Assembly (NCBI GenBank): GCA_021234155.1
Contig: JAJEKV010000004.1
Coordinates: forward strand, 3,908,109-3,972,108
From: Isoetes taiwanensis
Lineage: Eukaryota > Streptophyta > Lycopodiopsida > Isoetales > Isoetaceae
Reading direction: 5' to 3'
DNA: 64,000 nucleotides
Part shown: positions 46,061 to 58,174 of the stretch, one piece after another
How the letters are laid out: each line of letters starts with the position of its first letter
Numbering within the stretch: the stretch's first letter is position 1
Made by a program: the position numbers and the translations under genes
The notes under the pieces: model-generated
What the model was told of the DNA's origin: nothing
Seen by the model: the letters and a program-made list of their open reading frames with translations, nothing else
Database searches by the model: none

Positions 46061-46334
46061 TTGTTGTACATTGTGTTATTTAGTGGAGACACCCAGATGG
46101 GGCTTTTCTTTCAGTTTCTCTCTCCATGTGAGTTGCTTGCTGGTTTTGAGAATTGAACTTATCTTCGTATCACGATAAGAAGATAAGTGTAATTCTCAAA
46201 ACCATTGCCAAGAGTTAGTTAGGCTCACTTGTTAGTTACGATGCCTCTCCTTCATATACCCTTTCTTCCCTTTTCATCTTTATCAACTCATCTGTGTTCT
46301 CCTCTTGTCGACTCTCCCTTTAGCCTACTTCCCA
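46060..46334. repeat. Repeat junction forming a long hairpin
   Basis: 46060-46187 recurs at about 47157-47330. Here it is joined to the block that starts GTGTAATTCTCAAAACC. The joint makes an inverted repeat: GGTTTTGAGAATT and CTTATCTTC pair with GAAGATAAG and AATTCTCAAAACC. Confidence 0.6.
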
Positions 46335-46394
46335 CCCGCCCACCCACCCACCCATATGTCCACCTCATATGTGCAAGTTTGTTAGTGGAGCATA

Positions 46395-46830
46395 GTAGCT
46401 CAAGCAACATTAGCATGTGGCTAATGTGTGGCTCGCATGCTGTGGTGCATGTTTTGTTTTGGTGAAGCTTTGTGGTTCGAGCAGCATTAGCATGTGGCTA
46501 ATGTGTAGCTCTTTGTGGCATGGTGGCCTTGAGTTGGGCAGCATTAGCATGGTGGCTAATGTGTGGCCTTTTGTGGCATGGTGGCCTTGAGTTGAGCAGC
46601 ATTAGCATGATGGCTAATGTGTGGCTCTTTGTGTGGCCTTGTGTGGCTATTATTGTGGCATTGTGGCTCTTGAGCTTGAGCATTGTGACTTTTGTTGTGG
46701 CCTGGTGCCTAGTTGGAGGCCTAGTGCATGGTTGGGGCCGTTGTGCCTGGTTGAGGCCTGTGTGCCTGGTTGAGGCTTTGTGCCTGGTTGGAGGCCCTAG
46801 TGCCTGGTTGGAGGCCTTCGTGCCTGGATG
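46395..46830. repeat. Two adjacent minisatellites
   Basis: About 46,395-46,690: units around AGCATTAGCATGTGGCTAAT with TGTGGC spacers. About 46,695-46,830: GTGCCTGGTTGGAGGCC units. Reading frames through them are repeat artefacts. Confidence 0.75.
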
Positions 46831-47040
46831 GCCTTGGTGGCTTTTGGTTCGTCTTTCTTGTGTATGCAGGGTTTAGCGTGGATGTTTGGAAGAGAGCTTT
46901 GGATTTGAAGCACAAGATGAAGATCTATGGAGAAGACAATTCAAACTTGTTTCGTCTTTGGCAACTTCATTGCTGTAATGTATTTTCACCCAATAAGGCT
47001 AGTCAGCATGAGGGTACAAGATCTATTATGTTTTTGGACC

Positions 47041-47141
47041 TAGCATTTGTTAGTGATCCCATTATTGTCAGGGTTTTTCCTCGAAAACCCGAAAGGGCGA
47101 GGTTTTTTAATCCCGGCCATAATGGTTTCACTAGCTTGCTA
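47041..47141 (+). repeat. Hairpin family copy B
   Basis: The outer stems TAGCA, TAGTGA and CCATTAT pair with ATAATGG, TCACTA and TGCTA. The core is GGGTTTTTCCTCG, A4, CCC-GAAA-GGG (a GNRA-type loop), CGAGG, TTTTTTAATCCC. The core is shared with 33.6 and 60.2 kb and the outer stem is unique. Confidence 0.75.
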
Positions 47142-47156
47142 TCAGTATGTGTGTCA

Positions 47157-47330
47157 GCATTGTTGTACATTGTGTTATTTAGTGGAGACACCCAGATGGG
47201 GCTTTATATTGTACATTGTGTTATTTAGTGGAGACACCCAGATGGGGCTTTTCTTTCAGTTTCTCTCTCCATGTGAGTTGCTTGCTGGTTTTGAGAATTG
47301 AACTTATCTTCGTATCACGAGAAGAAGATA
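47157..47330. repeat. Repeat copy with internal duplication
   Basis: TGTACATTGTGTTATTTAGT and what follows (to CAGATGGGGCTTT) is present twice in a row at 47,163-47,252. The whole block matches 46,065-46,187. Confidence 0.75.
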
Positions 47331-48122
47331 ATAGTCATTTATGATTGGAGGCGCCTATGATTTTAAAATATGAAATACGATTTCGTCTAAGGTTTTGAGG
47401 GAATATCATACCTCTATACGGCTTTGCCTGAGATTTTAGAATATGAAATACGAAGGCTTGAACCTTTACCAAAATAACTCAATGTTCTAATAAGACTACT
47501 TTAATCAATGTACCCAGTAACCTAATGTAATTATTTTTTATCTTGAATCTATGTTTTTTTTTATAACAACCCATTCAATTGTTTTAGGGATATATGGTCT
47601 ATGGTTTCAGGAATTTTTATTTTTCACATCCATATCAAATCCCTCTGGAACCTCCTGTTATTTTGCTACATATTCTACACGAGGTGCACCTACAGTCGTT
47701 GGATTCGTTGATCCTACGACCCAGATCGTATGTTGGGGCCTGTGAGCACCTCTCGTTTCGCTTATAGTCATTTATGATTGAAGGCGCCTATGATTTTGAA
47801 ATATGAAATACGATTTCGCCTAAATTTTTGAGGGAATATCATACCTCTATACGGCTTTGCCTGAGATTTTAGAATATGAAATACAAAGGCTCGAACTCTA
47901 TCAAAATAACTCAATGTCCTAATAAGACTACTTTAACCAATATACCCAGTAATCTAATGTAATTATTTTTTTATCTTTAATCTCTCTCTCTGTTTTTTTT
48001 TTTCTTTTACCCATTCAATTGTTTTAAGGATATATAGTCTATGGTTTCAGGAATTTTTATTTTTCACATCCATATCAAACCCCCCTGGAACCCCAAGTTA
48101 TTTTGCTACATATTCGTACTAG
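47331..48122. repeat. Tandem duplication, about 430-bp unit
   Basis: 47331-47690 and 47764-48122 are close copies, from ATAGTCATTTATGATTG to TTTTGCTACATATTC. They are separated by the ACGAGGTGC...GCACCTCTCGT mini-repeat (47680-47763). They directly border the transposase-like gene on its left. Confidence 0.8.
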
Positions 48123-51100
48123 GTGTCCATTGTTAGGCTCGGATTGTTGGATGTCGGCTTTGGGCGATCTTGGCCATCGTTAAGCGCAACTTATTTTTTA
48201 GCAAGTTTTAGCCAACTATCAGTTTCAAATACTGAATTAAACCAAAGGTTGTTGTACACATGTAGGGGTGTATGTGTTTGGGGCAACTTCGCCAAATCGC
48301 TGAATAATGGGTTCACCTTTTTTTTTTCCAGACAAAACATGTGCGGCGATGAAGGGGTTTTTGCCATTTTGAAGTACGTGATACCTAAGGAGCCTTTTTA
48401 CGTTTTTGGCTCGACCGGCGCTGATATCCACGGTTCGTATGATTCGATGCAGGTGGAGGGACTTACAAATACGTTAAGGGGGCTTTGAAGCTTTGATCAA
48501 AACTGGAGGACAGATACGTTTAAGGGTTCTTGCATTTCCGGAGTTATGTTTTGAAATTTTTTTTTCCCAGTACAGTTTTTGCCTCACAAAACCTGTTTTT
48601 ATAGTTTCTTATCAACGGATTAGAAGTACTTTTTTCTGAAACACAGAAGACATTGCTGAGGATTCGTCTGTTTAGTTTTGTTGCTGAGATTCCCGTGCCT
48701 CCATTTCGGTCCTTTCTACAAGTTTTCGGGTCTGCATATTTCTGCTCTAATATTTGATGCTTCTTATTTGCAGGTTGACAAAAATGGAGAAGACAGTAGT
48801 CATCAAGTTGAATGATGGGTGTGGAGTTGTGACTGACCTTGGCCTTGTCATCGTCTCCCACGAGTGCACTTATGCGGATGTACGAAGCGAAATAAGACGG
48901 GACGGGTTGCTAGAGGATGACAAAGAATTTGCATTTCTTGGAGATAGGGAAGTGGCCTTCACACCAAGGCAGGAGCTAAGGTTTAAGGTTTCTACTGACG
49001 AGATTACAATCAAGGTGGTTGGGGAGCATGCACATAAAAGGCAAAGGACTGCAGTTGAAAGCATTGCATCTCTAAATCACCAATTTGTGATGATAGACGA
49101 AACTGTCATAGCCGAGGATCAGACCAATGAAGAGGTAAACGACGATGAACTCCATCTAGTTGAAAATGCTTCCTTTTTAGATGATGTGCCAGATCTGAAT
49201 TCAGCAAAGGGCAAGTTGCTATCCAAGTTAGCAACTAAATTTGATGTTGCCAGATGGCAACATGCCGTGAAGAAGTTGAGCAGTGAAGTTGAAGCAAAGA
49301 AATCGAAAAGGACAGTTTGAATTGTGCTCTTATGATGTCCATGGTAAAGCAAAGATTTTCTATTTGGTGTATTGAATGTGAAAAGAAATATGGGAAAGGC
49401 GGAGATGATACCATGTGTAACTTTGAACGCAGCCATCTAAATTCCAAGGGCCATGCTGAGAATTATGAGCGTAACCTCAAGGTTGAAGAAAAGGGTCTCA
49501 CGGGGTCCCGCAGATCGAGGAAACAGAGGATCAGCCTTGTAATGAAGAGGAAGAGTTGCATGTATCCAAAGAGAACCAAGCTCTAGTTGAAAGTACGTTT
49601 TCTGCTGCCATTGCAAAGTTTCAAGAGGAAACTAGAGTATTCGATGTTGTGTTTAAGCTTTACGAGAATACCATTGGTGGATTTGTAAGTGTTGAAGACA
49701 TTTCAGATCATTTGTGTCATGTGTGAAAGGCTCCTTGAGCTGTTTCCCAAACGGAAGTCTCGTTGGCCATATGAAAGACCATATTCTCTCAAAGAGGCAC
49801 GTGCATGCCGCCATGAATATTGAGAAGGATTCGGGATGAGCAAAGAACAAGAGGTGGGTGCCCAAGAAATCTGCTTGAACCAGACCGAATCAAGGGAGTT
49901 TGCTTAAGTTTTTTGCAAAGGGTGCGCTTACATTTTATTTGCTACAAGTGTTCATATTTTACCTTGTCTTTCTTCTTGATTTTTACTTTGCTCCTTTACC
50001 TTCTATACCTTGTTTTTTCCTAATTGATTTTTACTTTGCCTTGTTTTGCGCTACCCCTCCATCTACGAGCAGCCAAGCATCATCAAGTAATAGTTCACGT
50101 GAGTATACAAAACCGCCTTGTAAGCCTTGTAACATTTATTGTATTGTAAGTTTGTAGATTATTTAGACTTCGTTGTCTTTCCCCAACGTAAAACATCTTT
50201 GGCTTTACTATGTTGGGGCTTTTTTGGCAAAACAAATATAAGTATGGTGGGAAGTATGGAGATAAAGCCAAGGATTTAAGACCCTTTCTCGCATGAGCTG
50301 AAAATGGGAACAAAATGGTATTGTGAACCTACATTGCAGCATACATTAGTGGTTGGGCAGAATGTAATCCATGTTAGTGGCACGTTTAGGCATACGAAGT
50401 GCAAGAGGATTAGCCTTAGTGGTGAACCCTTTGTTAATTATCAATGTTCACTTTGTGCTGCTATTCCGAAGGAAAAAGATTTTTACATGAGGGTGCATAG
50501 GCAAACCGATGATAAGGTAGCAAGGGACTTAGAACTACTAAATTACGTGATTAGATCAGATTATCCAATAGCATAGAGGTTAAAAAATGGCTAGGTCTGC
50601 TGGGTCTGAGATAAGGAAGTTGAAAGCAGAGTTAATGTTTTCCCGAATGAGAGTTGTGGCATTGTCAATGAAGGAAAGGTCACTTAGAGGAAGTTTGGAG
50701 GAGTCCATGAACAGAAAGGATGTGAACAGATTTTGCCAAGACATAGTGGAGGCACATCGGCAAGGAAAATTTAGTGGTAGGCCAGCTTTGTGGGATTTTT
50801 TAAGGGACATAGCTCAAAACATAATCAGACCTGGCCATAGAAGAAGATATAGAGAAACCACGAAAGCATTGTTTGAAACAATAAAGATTTGGGGAGGGAG
50901 AAGAATGCACAATTTTCTTTCTCTAAACTTTGCAGCCCAAGTATGTCCACCACGATGCGCTCTACGAGAAAGCTTCTTTTACAAAGTCGGTATCGTGGAA
51001 GACACATTCAAGCATCTTGCTCAAACCTATTCTCGACACATGCAACGCCAAAGAACTTTGATTTGGGTGGAATTCCAGCAATTGTGGCCGAGGATGAGAC

Positions 51101-53600
51101 CGTGGTGAAGAGGGCTGTTCGTTGGATTCCTAGAGATGATTGTTTACTAGGCTTTTGTGGAAAGAAGGAAGGACATGTCTGCAATGGCACCTTTGAGGTG
51201 ATTGTTGGCTGCAATGAAGAGGGCTACAATGTCATTACGAAGGCCTTCGAGGAGAATGTGATTTCTCACTATGCAAGAGTTCTTATTGTAAACCCATTGC
51301 ACAAGAAGCTGCCCAAGCTTGTCCTTGCTATTATTCTTACGTGTAATAGATTCGATCACCTTGAAGTAAGATGTCAGTGGAACCGAATCCAGGAGTTGTG
51401 GAATGCACACTTGAGAATGGTAGTTGGCCCTCTAATCGGCCACAGCTCGGATGGAGATTCAAGACGAAGAGCATGCATGTTTGAGGACTACACATCAAAG
51501 GGCTCTAGGGACTCTACATTTGAAGTGCCATGGATTGGTTGGCCTTTAAGTGCCTCAATTAATGATGATGTTTATGGCCTGCATGATCAAGATTTCGTGC
51601 ACAATGGCAAGAAGCTTGTCAATCCGTTGGACAGTGCATCTAGAAGATTGTACTTAGGGAACGAGCTAGTCACTCTTAATGACATACACCATGTCTTTGA
51701 GTTGTGCCAAGGGAGGCATGGGCTGGAACTTGGAGATGTGAAGCGGCAGGATAGGCAAAACTGGAGGGCTGCCCAACGCCTTGCCTCTAGAAAGGTTCAA
51801 GGGTGCTTGGACGACCTCAGAAATGGTACTGCAGGCCCACCAGCTCGGAATTTGGGGACAAAAGTTTATTTGGAAATTGTGGCGACCTATATTGACATCT
51901 TCTTGTCACCTACTATGGACCTGAGAGCAAGGGTTAAGGCTCTTTGCCGCAATGTTTCCTTTTTTTAGGTGTGCAAGAATAGCTTTTGCTTCTTTTAGTT
52001 TGGATTGGTAACTGAAATTCTGGGAATTTGCTAATGATTCAAGTTCTTGTTCATAACAGACTTTGGAGGCTATGGTTGAAGGACCAAAGCACGTATTCGT
52101 TGAGTAAAAACTTCATTAGTCGGGAAACTTTCATAGATGTGCAATTGTCATGTCATTTTGTTGTCTTTGCTCATTAAGTATTTCGGGGATAAATTTGGCC
52201 ATTTAGAGTTGCCCTTACAAAGGCATGGATCGGACGTGGTGCGAAAACTTCTTCTCCAAAGTGGGTGGCATGGTGCGTAATGAGAGGTCGTATGATGGGG
52301 GGCAGACTTGTTGGAGAGTGCCTCGCTTTGAATCATATCTCAATTTCAGGCTGCCACGACCCTCTTATTTCCGGCAGCTCATGTCAAGCAAGAGCACATT
52401 TGGCAGGAGTTAGAAAAAAAGGTAGATACTGATGGTAAAGTGCTGAACTGTGACCTTTCAGATTTCAGTGGCGTGGATACGGACGAGAAGATTGTTGCTG
52501 CTTTAAAGGAAGGGCTTATTGCTGCACAAGAATTGTGCGAGAGTGTCAGATTACATGCACGGTAAGACCGATCCATGGTTTAATGAACCATGGAAATTTG
52601 AGGATTGCTTTAAAAGTAATTTCTCGCTAGACTTGAGTTCTAACATTGTAGGAGATGAGACCGATGTTGTGGAAGAGAGCACGGAGCCTCAAGGTGAAGA
52701 AGTAGTAAGTGAGGCTGATGTGGCCAGATCTGAATTACGTCATGTATTTGATGAAATGTTGGACGAATGTGAAAGGAAAAAGCCCTCTCATGTATCTTGG
52801 CATGTTGAGATGGAAGGGAAGAGAATCTTTAAGTCAACCATTGTGAGTCATTTAAATGGAAACCCGTGGCTTTCGAAGGATAGGTTGACTAGAGTTAGGA
52901 CTTTGGTATATTCCATTGAAGATAATAATGTTAGTGCAATGCACTCTACTAGGCATTGGAACAGATCAGGCGGTCTACTTTGAAGAACCCGGTGGAAGAA
53001 AACGGTGGTACCCTGAGACTAGACATGCTACAACCAAAAAGAAGCGAAACTGCGGTCAATTCAAAAGGTTTGGTACCTTGGAAGGGTATTGAGCATGAGG
53101 AGGAAGTCTGGCAGTGCGTGGAGAGAGAGTAGAGAGCCCGTGGACTTGGTTAAACGCCCTTCCTTTGAAGTTCAGCTAAATCTAGCATATTACAGAAAAC
53201 ACGTTGGCAAGGATGCCAAGTCCATATGGTTTACATAATGATCCGACCGATAATAGACTCATAGACCTTGAGTCTATCATATCTCTTGCATGTTTAAAAT
53301 ATGACCCTGCCAAAAACATTTACCATCTGCATGATAATGATAGGGTACAGCTGAATAAGTTTGTACGTGAGCAAAATAATGGTAGGATTGTGCTGTCATT
53401 AGGGCCACTAAATGGTTATAGTCTGCTACTAACTATTATTTCTTTTTTTGTTTTGTAGGGGACAAGGGAAAGCAAAAGCTTTAGGGAATGCGCAGTCGAG
53501 GCGGATATTTGTCCCCCATGTAGTGTATTATCAAACAACATGCAAATTTGTTTAATTATGGAAGCAGATACTCCTTATGGCAGCATGGTAAGACTACATT
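48123..53600 (+). pseudogene. Large decayed transposase-like gene, family not identified (GHSSDGDSRRR / HDQDFVHNGKKL type)
   Basis: Plus-strand pieces in order. The N-terminal domain is 48784-49320, from an ATG after acceptor TATTTGCAG (MEKTVVIKLNDG). Zinc fingers follow (49.34-49.46 kb CIECEKKYG...H; 49.76-49.83 kb HMKDHILSKRHVH; 50.32-50.51 kb YQCSLCAAIPKEKDF). A helical domain (50587-51040) comes next. The core (51.06-51.97 kb) has IPAIVAEDETVV, VIVGCNEEGYNVI, IVNPLHKKLPKLV, GPLIGHSSDGDSRRR, YGLHDQDFVHNGKKL, HGLELGDVKRQDRQNW. C-terminal parts: SRETFIDVQLSCHFVVLLIK (52.1 kb), WCENFFSKVGGMVRNERSYD (52.24 kb), then an acidic part to 53.46 kb. D and E residues in the first, DGD and HDQD motifs could form a DDE/D site. 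Frameshifts near 49,510, 51,045 and 52,230, and stops near 49,725, show decay. Confidence 0.6.
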
Positions 53601-54540
53601 TTGCCATTTATATTTTAGCCTTAAGAGAAGAAGTATCAGCCTTCAAAAAAACCAAGAACTCGGCTTGGTTTACTTTATGAGATGCCAGCTACATGATGAA
53701 CTGAAGGTTTGAAAGGAGAAGACAATGGGAAAGATAACAAGAATAATTTCATGTCCTATCCGGCAAAGAACTTAGTTTTAAGATAGTATTACGGTTTGAA
53801 GTTGCATAACTCAGATGCCTAAAACTCTATGCCTGATTTTGATACATAAAGGCTGGCCTGGGAATGCAATAACAATCTGTTTGCTTAAACATTATGTTCA
53901 AAACACTTAAGGGGTTTTACTTGTGATTGTGACGATTGTGATCCTACTTAAGGGTTTTACTTGTGATTGTTTAAGGCAGAAACAATGGTTACTGATATGC
54001 TTTATAGAGTTTATGGTCTTGCTGAAAAATGGATGCATGCACTTGTATCTTTCCTTCTGAAAAGCAAACAGAGGTATGCAATTATTTTTAGCAAAGCATG
54101 AACATTATTACATGGACATTTTAACATCTAAACACTGATTTAAGCATGAACATTTCAGGGTTATAAACATTTAAACACAGGTCGTAAATAAGGCACTGTA
54201 TTGATCTGATGTATCAAATGAATAACCCTACCTACAGATCTTTAATTTCCTGTCAAGTAATAGAAAAAAGAGATTTCATATGATAACTGCGCCATTTTTC
54301 CTACAGACTATACTTCTAAACAACACTTCCAAACTACCTAACCTGAATATATGTTGCACTACGAAATCAAGAGACAAAATTTCAGAAAACATATCATATC
54401 ATATTATGTATTCACATGGGATTCACATAAAAAGGAACCAGTTTACATATCATGCACAAAAAAAAAGATCTGGCCCAAAAGTTTACATCAGACTTGTTCA
54501 CAACATAAGTTAAGGAGCCCGGGTGATTTCATATACATAG
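53601..54540. other. AT-rich non-coding
   Basis: A short direct repeat (TTAAGGGTTTTACTTGTGATTGT) lies at about 53,908-53,970. No gene is seen. Confidence 0.4.
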
Positions 54541-54895
54541 CCGTGAAAGCAAAAACCTAGGATACTAAGAAGGGGAACAAGCCACTACACGCGTGCAGGA
54601 GGAGGCATCCTCAGCTCCACGAACAGTTCATTGTCTTCAGCAAAAATCTTCATCTCCAACAGTCGTTCTTCATTGACATGCACCCGATCAACCTAATCGC
54701 AAAACCTTTTCAGAAAGGTAAGCTCCTATTTCTTGCAAGCGAGACACCTCTTCACAGCTAAAACGAGCCACAATTTTCATTGTGGTGCCAGAACCACCAG
54801 AATGCTCAGAAAAAACGGATTCGGAACCGGATCCAGATCCGGATCCGACAGATTCATCCAGGCGGCGTTTGGCAGTGGTCTTGGTCCGGGCCATT
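54541..54895 (-). CDS. Small protein starting MARTKTTAKR, unknown
   Basis: ATG 54895 opens a frame: MARTKTTAKRRLDE, a Gly/Ser linker (VGSGSGSGSES), then FSCEEVSRLQEIGAYLSEKV, with a stop at 54688. A second frame continues naturally with VDRVHVNEERLLEMKIF and ends RMPPPARV at about 54,592. So there is a one-base shift near 54,690, or a 55-nt GT-AG intron joining CEE to VDR. The upstream DNA (54.9-55.0 kb) has repeated GAAGGAGATGGA units. The first residues resemble the histone H3 tail (ARTKQTARKS), perhaps by chance. Function unknown. Confidence 0.45.
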
Positions 54896-56033
54896 CCGAC
54901 AAATTGAAAGAGGTAGAAGGCGAAGGAGATGGAAGGCGAACGAATGAGATGGAAGTCGAAGGAGATGGAGGTCGGATTATATAGTTGCATGCCGAGCCCG
55001 CCAAAACCTTAATGATAAACCTTAATGAAAAATCCTATTGCCATAATGTGAAATCTGAAAAGGCGTGCCACCCAATAATAAACCCTAATACCCTATTCTA
55101 TTAACACAATAATTCAATCTATTAACCCAATAACTATTAACTATTAACACTATTAGCCTAACTATTAACACTATTAGCCTACTATTAGCCTAACCCTATT
55201 AACACAATAATAGAATCCATTAACCCTAACTATTAACCCAATAAAAAAATCTATTAACCCTGTTGGTTGGTGTTCCCTGCTTTTCTTTTTTTCAGTGACC
55301 ACCTGTTTGACCACCATTGAACTAAGAGGGACCATTGAACCATTGAACCCTAAACCTTCATGGAGCTCTACAGTCCTCTAGTCCTGTGCAAAATTAGGAG
55401 GTCGAATGTAAATATAAGGTAGAGGGTAGGCTACATTAGTGATATCCTGGCGTGAAAATAAGGTTAAGGGTAGGGTCAATGGGGAGTGGACTAGGCGTAA
55501 AAGTATGGAATCAGGTATTATTTTTCACAAACACCAGACTGTATACATAGGGGTTTCTATGGGGGGAGAGCCGTATACGGAGGGGTTTCTCCCGACCCCT
55601 GGAACGCACATGCCATATCCCCTTTACATAGAGGTGAACCCCCCGGGTGAACGCCCAACACAAATAGTAGCAAATACAACTGGGTGGTCTGGGGAATTCG
55701 ATTCAATGATCCAATTTTCTTGATACGTGATGTCCTGTTCAATGGTTTAATATGTAATATTAATAATAATGATATATAATGGACTATGCATGGATAAAAT
55801 ATATATAAAATATATGTGGAAGTTGTACAGAAGTTGTACAGAAGTTGTACAGAATATGTACGGAATTTTATCGGTGGCACCTTCGGGACCAAATGTCAAA
55901 AGTTCATTATAATTAGCTATATCATTAATTCACAAGGCGAAACACAAAGATAAGGAACTTTTACATTGGATAACTAACTACGTGTAGTTACACAATTCAA
56001 AGTGCTTTTTATGTAGAAACAGTACACCACCAA
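54896..56033. other. Non-coding with simple repeats
   Basis: 55,075-55,262 is an irregular array of TATTAACAC / TATTAACCC / ATTAGCCTA blocks. At 55,823-55,856 GAAGTTGTACA is repeated three times. A GC-richer stretch at 55.55-55.66 kb has no convincing gene. Confidence 0.5.
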
Positions 56034-57377
56034 GACCTTACAACTATGGACAAAGAAAAGAGCAAAGCGATGGCTAAGCGGCAAAGCGGCAGCGGCTAGG
56101 TCGTTTGCGGGAGAGGCTACTGCTGCTTCTCCTTGCCTTCGGATCAGCAGCGAAGCATGGAGAGGAGATTCTTGGGGTTGGTGGCCAGGCCAAGACATTC
56201 TCTTGCTTTGAGATTGGTCCCTCACAAGTTTTTTCCAGGTTTTCTTGAGATGTAACTTGTAGGCGATCTTCAATCGTGTTTCTTTTTTGCTGTATTAGTT
56301 CATATCTTCCTTGCAGATGTTGATGGATCCAAGTAAAGGATTTTTCTACGGCTGGGTCGCTGGGATTGATTGGAAAATATAGGCTGAATTGATGCAAATT
56401 GAAGCAGGTTAAGTCCTTGAGTTCTTTCTGGATAAGCTTATCTAAAGAAATACAATCTTGAAGTGATTTAGAATGTTCTGGTTTATTCTTACCCTTTTCT
56501 ACTGGCGGAAAGACTAAATTTATGGTTCAGATAAAGATTAGGTACTTATGCAGTTTTGGTCTTTTTTAGTATGTAATGCAAGTAGGTTGAATGGATTAGA
56601 TTGGATTGGATTGCCGAGCTAGGGTTTTGCTGATATCTATACATCTTGCACCGGGCTTTAAAGGGAGTGGCTGGGCGTATGCTTTGTCTAGCCAGTTTCA
56701 GATTGAAGGCTTACCCTGACAATGCAGCATCTGATACAGTTTAATGTACAGGATAATTTGCTTGCTTATGATACGATAAACTAGAATTCAAGAAGCAGTG
56801 GCAGCTTCTATGAGTAGAGTGGCAGGCTGCTCTTCTAACACTGATCTATACTTTTCTTTATCATATTTTTAGTGTCATGGTAAGAGTAATGCAGCTTGGT
56901 GATAGGGCTTGTCCACCTATCCCACTTCCAAAGTTATATACAGGTAGAAGTGATGGTGGTTGTTTCATGGTGTCTTCTGCATATGGTCGAGGATGTATGG
57001 GCTCCTTGATCTACATACAGTTGAGGATGTATGGGCTCCTTGATGGATAATGGAAGTGGAAGACGCCCTCTACAGGGTGACCCTTTCGTTTTGATTCAGA
57101 GGATACTGAAAGGTTCTGTGACCTCTATCTGATATCTCTTTGGTTTTATTGTTGCTCAATCCAATAAGTTTCAGTTCATGGAGGATGAAGATGTTGAGGC
57201 TTCTCCTGTAGTAGTCCTCTATGAAAGTTGAAACATTATACTTTGTACTTTTCATATATGTGCAGAAATACTTCCTATAAGATCCATGTGGAATCATTGA
57301 TGTAATTCTTCCTATCATATGAATAAAAAAGCAATTCCGTTCCTTCAAAAAAAAAAAAAAAGGACCTTACAACTATG
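56034..57377 (+). mobile_element. Retro-insertion with poly(A) tail and 15-bp target duplication
   Basis: The insert (56049-57361) ends in A15 at 57347-57361. It is flanked by the identical 15-mer GACCTTACAACTATG (56034-56048 and 57363-57377). A third near-copy (GACCTTACAACTACG) follows at 57386. This is the mark of LINE-driven insertion. The insert shows no reverse transcriptase and no long open frame on the plus strand, so it is probably a retrocopy of a cellular or non-coding transcript, or a SINE-like composite. AATAAA (57321) lies upstream of the tail. A 107-codon frame on the other strand (56074-56397) is likely a shadow. Confidence 0.8.
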
Positions 57378-57400
57378 ATGAGCAAGACCTTACAACTACG

Positions 57401-58113
57401 ATTACTGCCTACCACTTCATATTGTTACACCTGGCTATATGCAATTGCATTCATAGCTTTTACATATTATAAAATGGAACATGGTGGACCATAGAGAGGA
57501 TCATTGAAAAAACGTGAGTTGTTAATGGAACATTATGAAGTTAGTGATTTCCACTAGCATTCTGATAGCCAGGTCATTGACATAATGTATAAGCCTGCCT
57601 AACTGTGGGACTGACCCATCAAACAAGGACGAAAGTTGGCCATAGTGATCCGGGAGTCCCTCATAGAAGGGGTCTTGCTCAATGGATCAAAGATATGCCA
57701 GGGATAACCGGCTGATGACTCCCAAGTGCTCTTATCGACAGAGTTGTTTGGCATCTCGATGTCGACTCATTACATCCTGAGGTTGAAGAAGGTCCCAAGA
57801 TTCAGTTGTTTGCTGATCAAAGTGGTACGTGAGTTGGGTTTAGAATGTCATGAGACAGTTCGATTTCTATTTACCGTGATGAAGAAAGAGAGGACTGGGT
57901 GGGGTCAACCCTTGGTGTACCTGTTGTTATGTCCATAACAGCGTCGGATAGCTAAATTGGTGTGCAAGAACCACTGAAAGACTTAGCCGACTACAACATC
58001 ATCTTCCTCGAGATGTACATTCAAGGCCTATTCACAATGGGTGGAGATGGTATACTCATGAGGGAAAGGCAAGGCCTACAGGGGTTGTTTGTGCGACTCC
58101 CCATGAAGGACTA
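57401..58113. other. Weak coding-like scraps
   Basis: Short plus-strand frames (57726-57938, 57962-58234) have protein-like text but no start context, domain or continuity. I would not call a gene. Confidence 0.25.
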
Positions 58114-58174
58114 CACTAGCACTAGCACTAGCACTAGCACTAGCACTAGCACTAGCACTAGCACTAGCACTAGC
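58114..58174. repeat. Hexanucleotide microsatellite (CACTAG)n
   Basis: 61 bp, about ten perfect units. Six-frame translations give Thr-Ser or Ala-Ser runs that are not genes. Confidence 0.95.

Noticed and set aside
48544-49447. Minus-strand frames across the transposase-like gene
   Set aside because: Shadows of the plus-strand coding sequence, which has the acceptor site and conserved motifs.
55075-55262. Telomere-like (CCCTAA) repeat
   Set aside because: Only TTAACCC-like, irregular blocks are present; no run of the plant telomere heptamer.
56074-56397. 107-codon minus-strand protein
   Set aside because: Opposite to the direction of the poly(A) insertion, no start context, no family.
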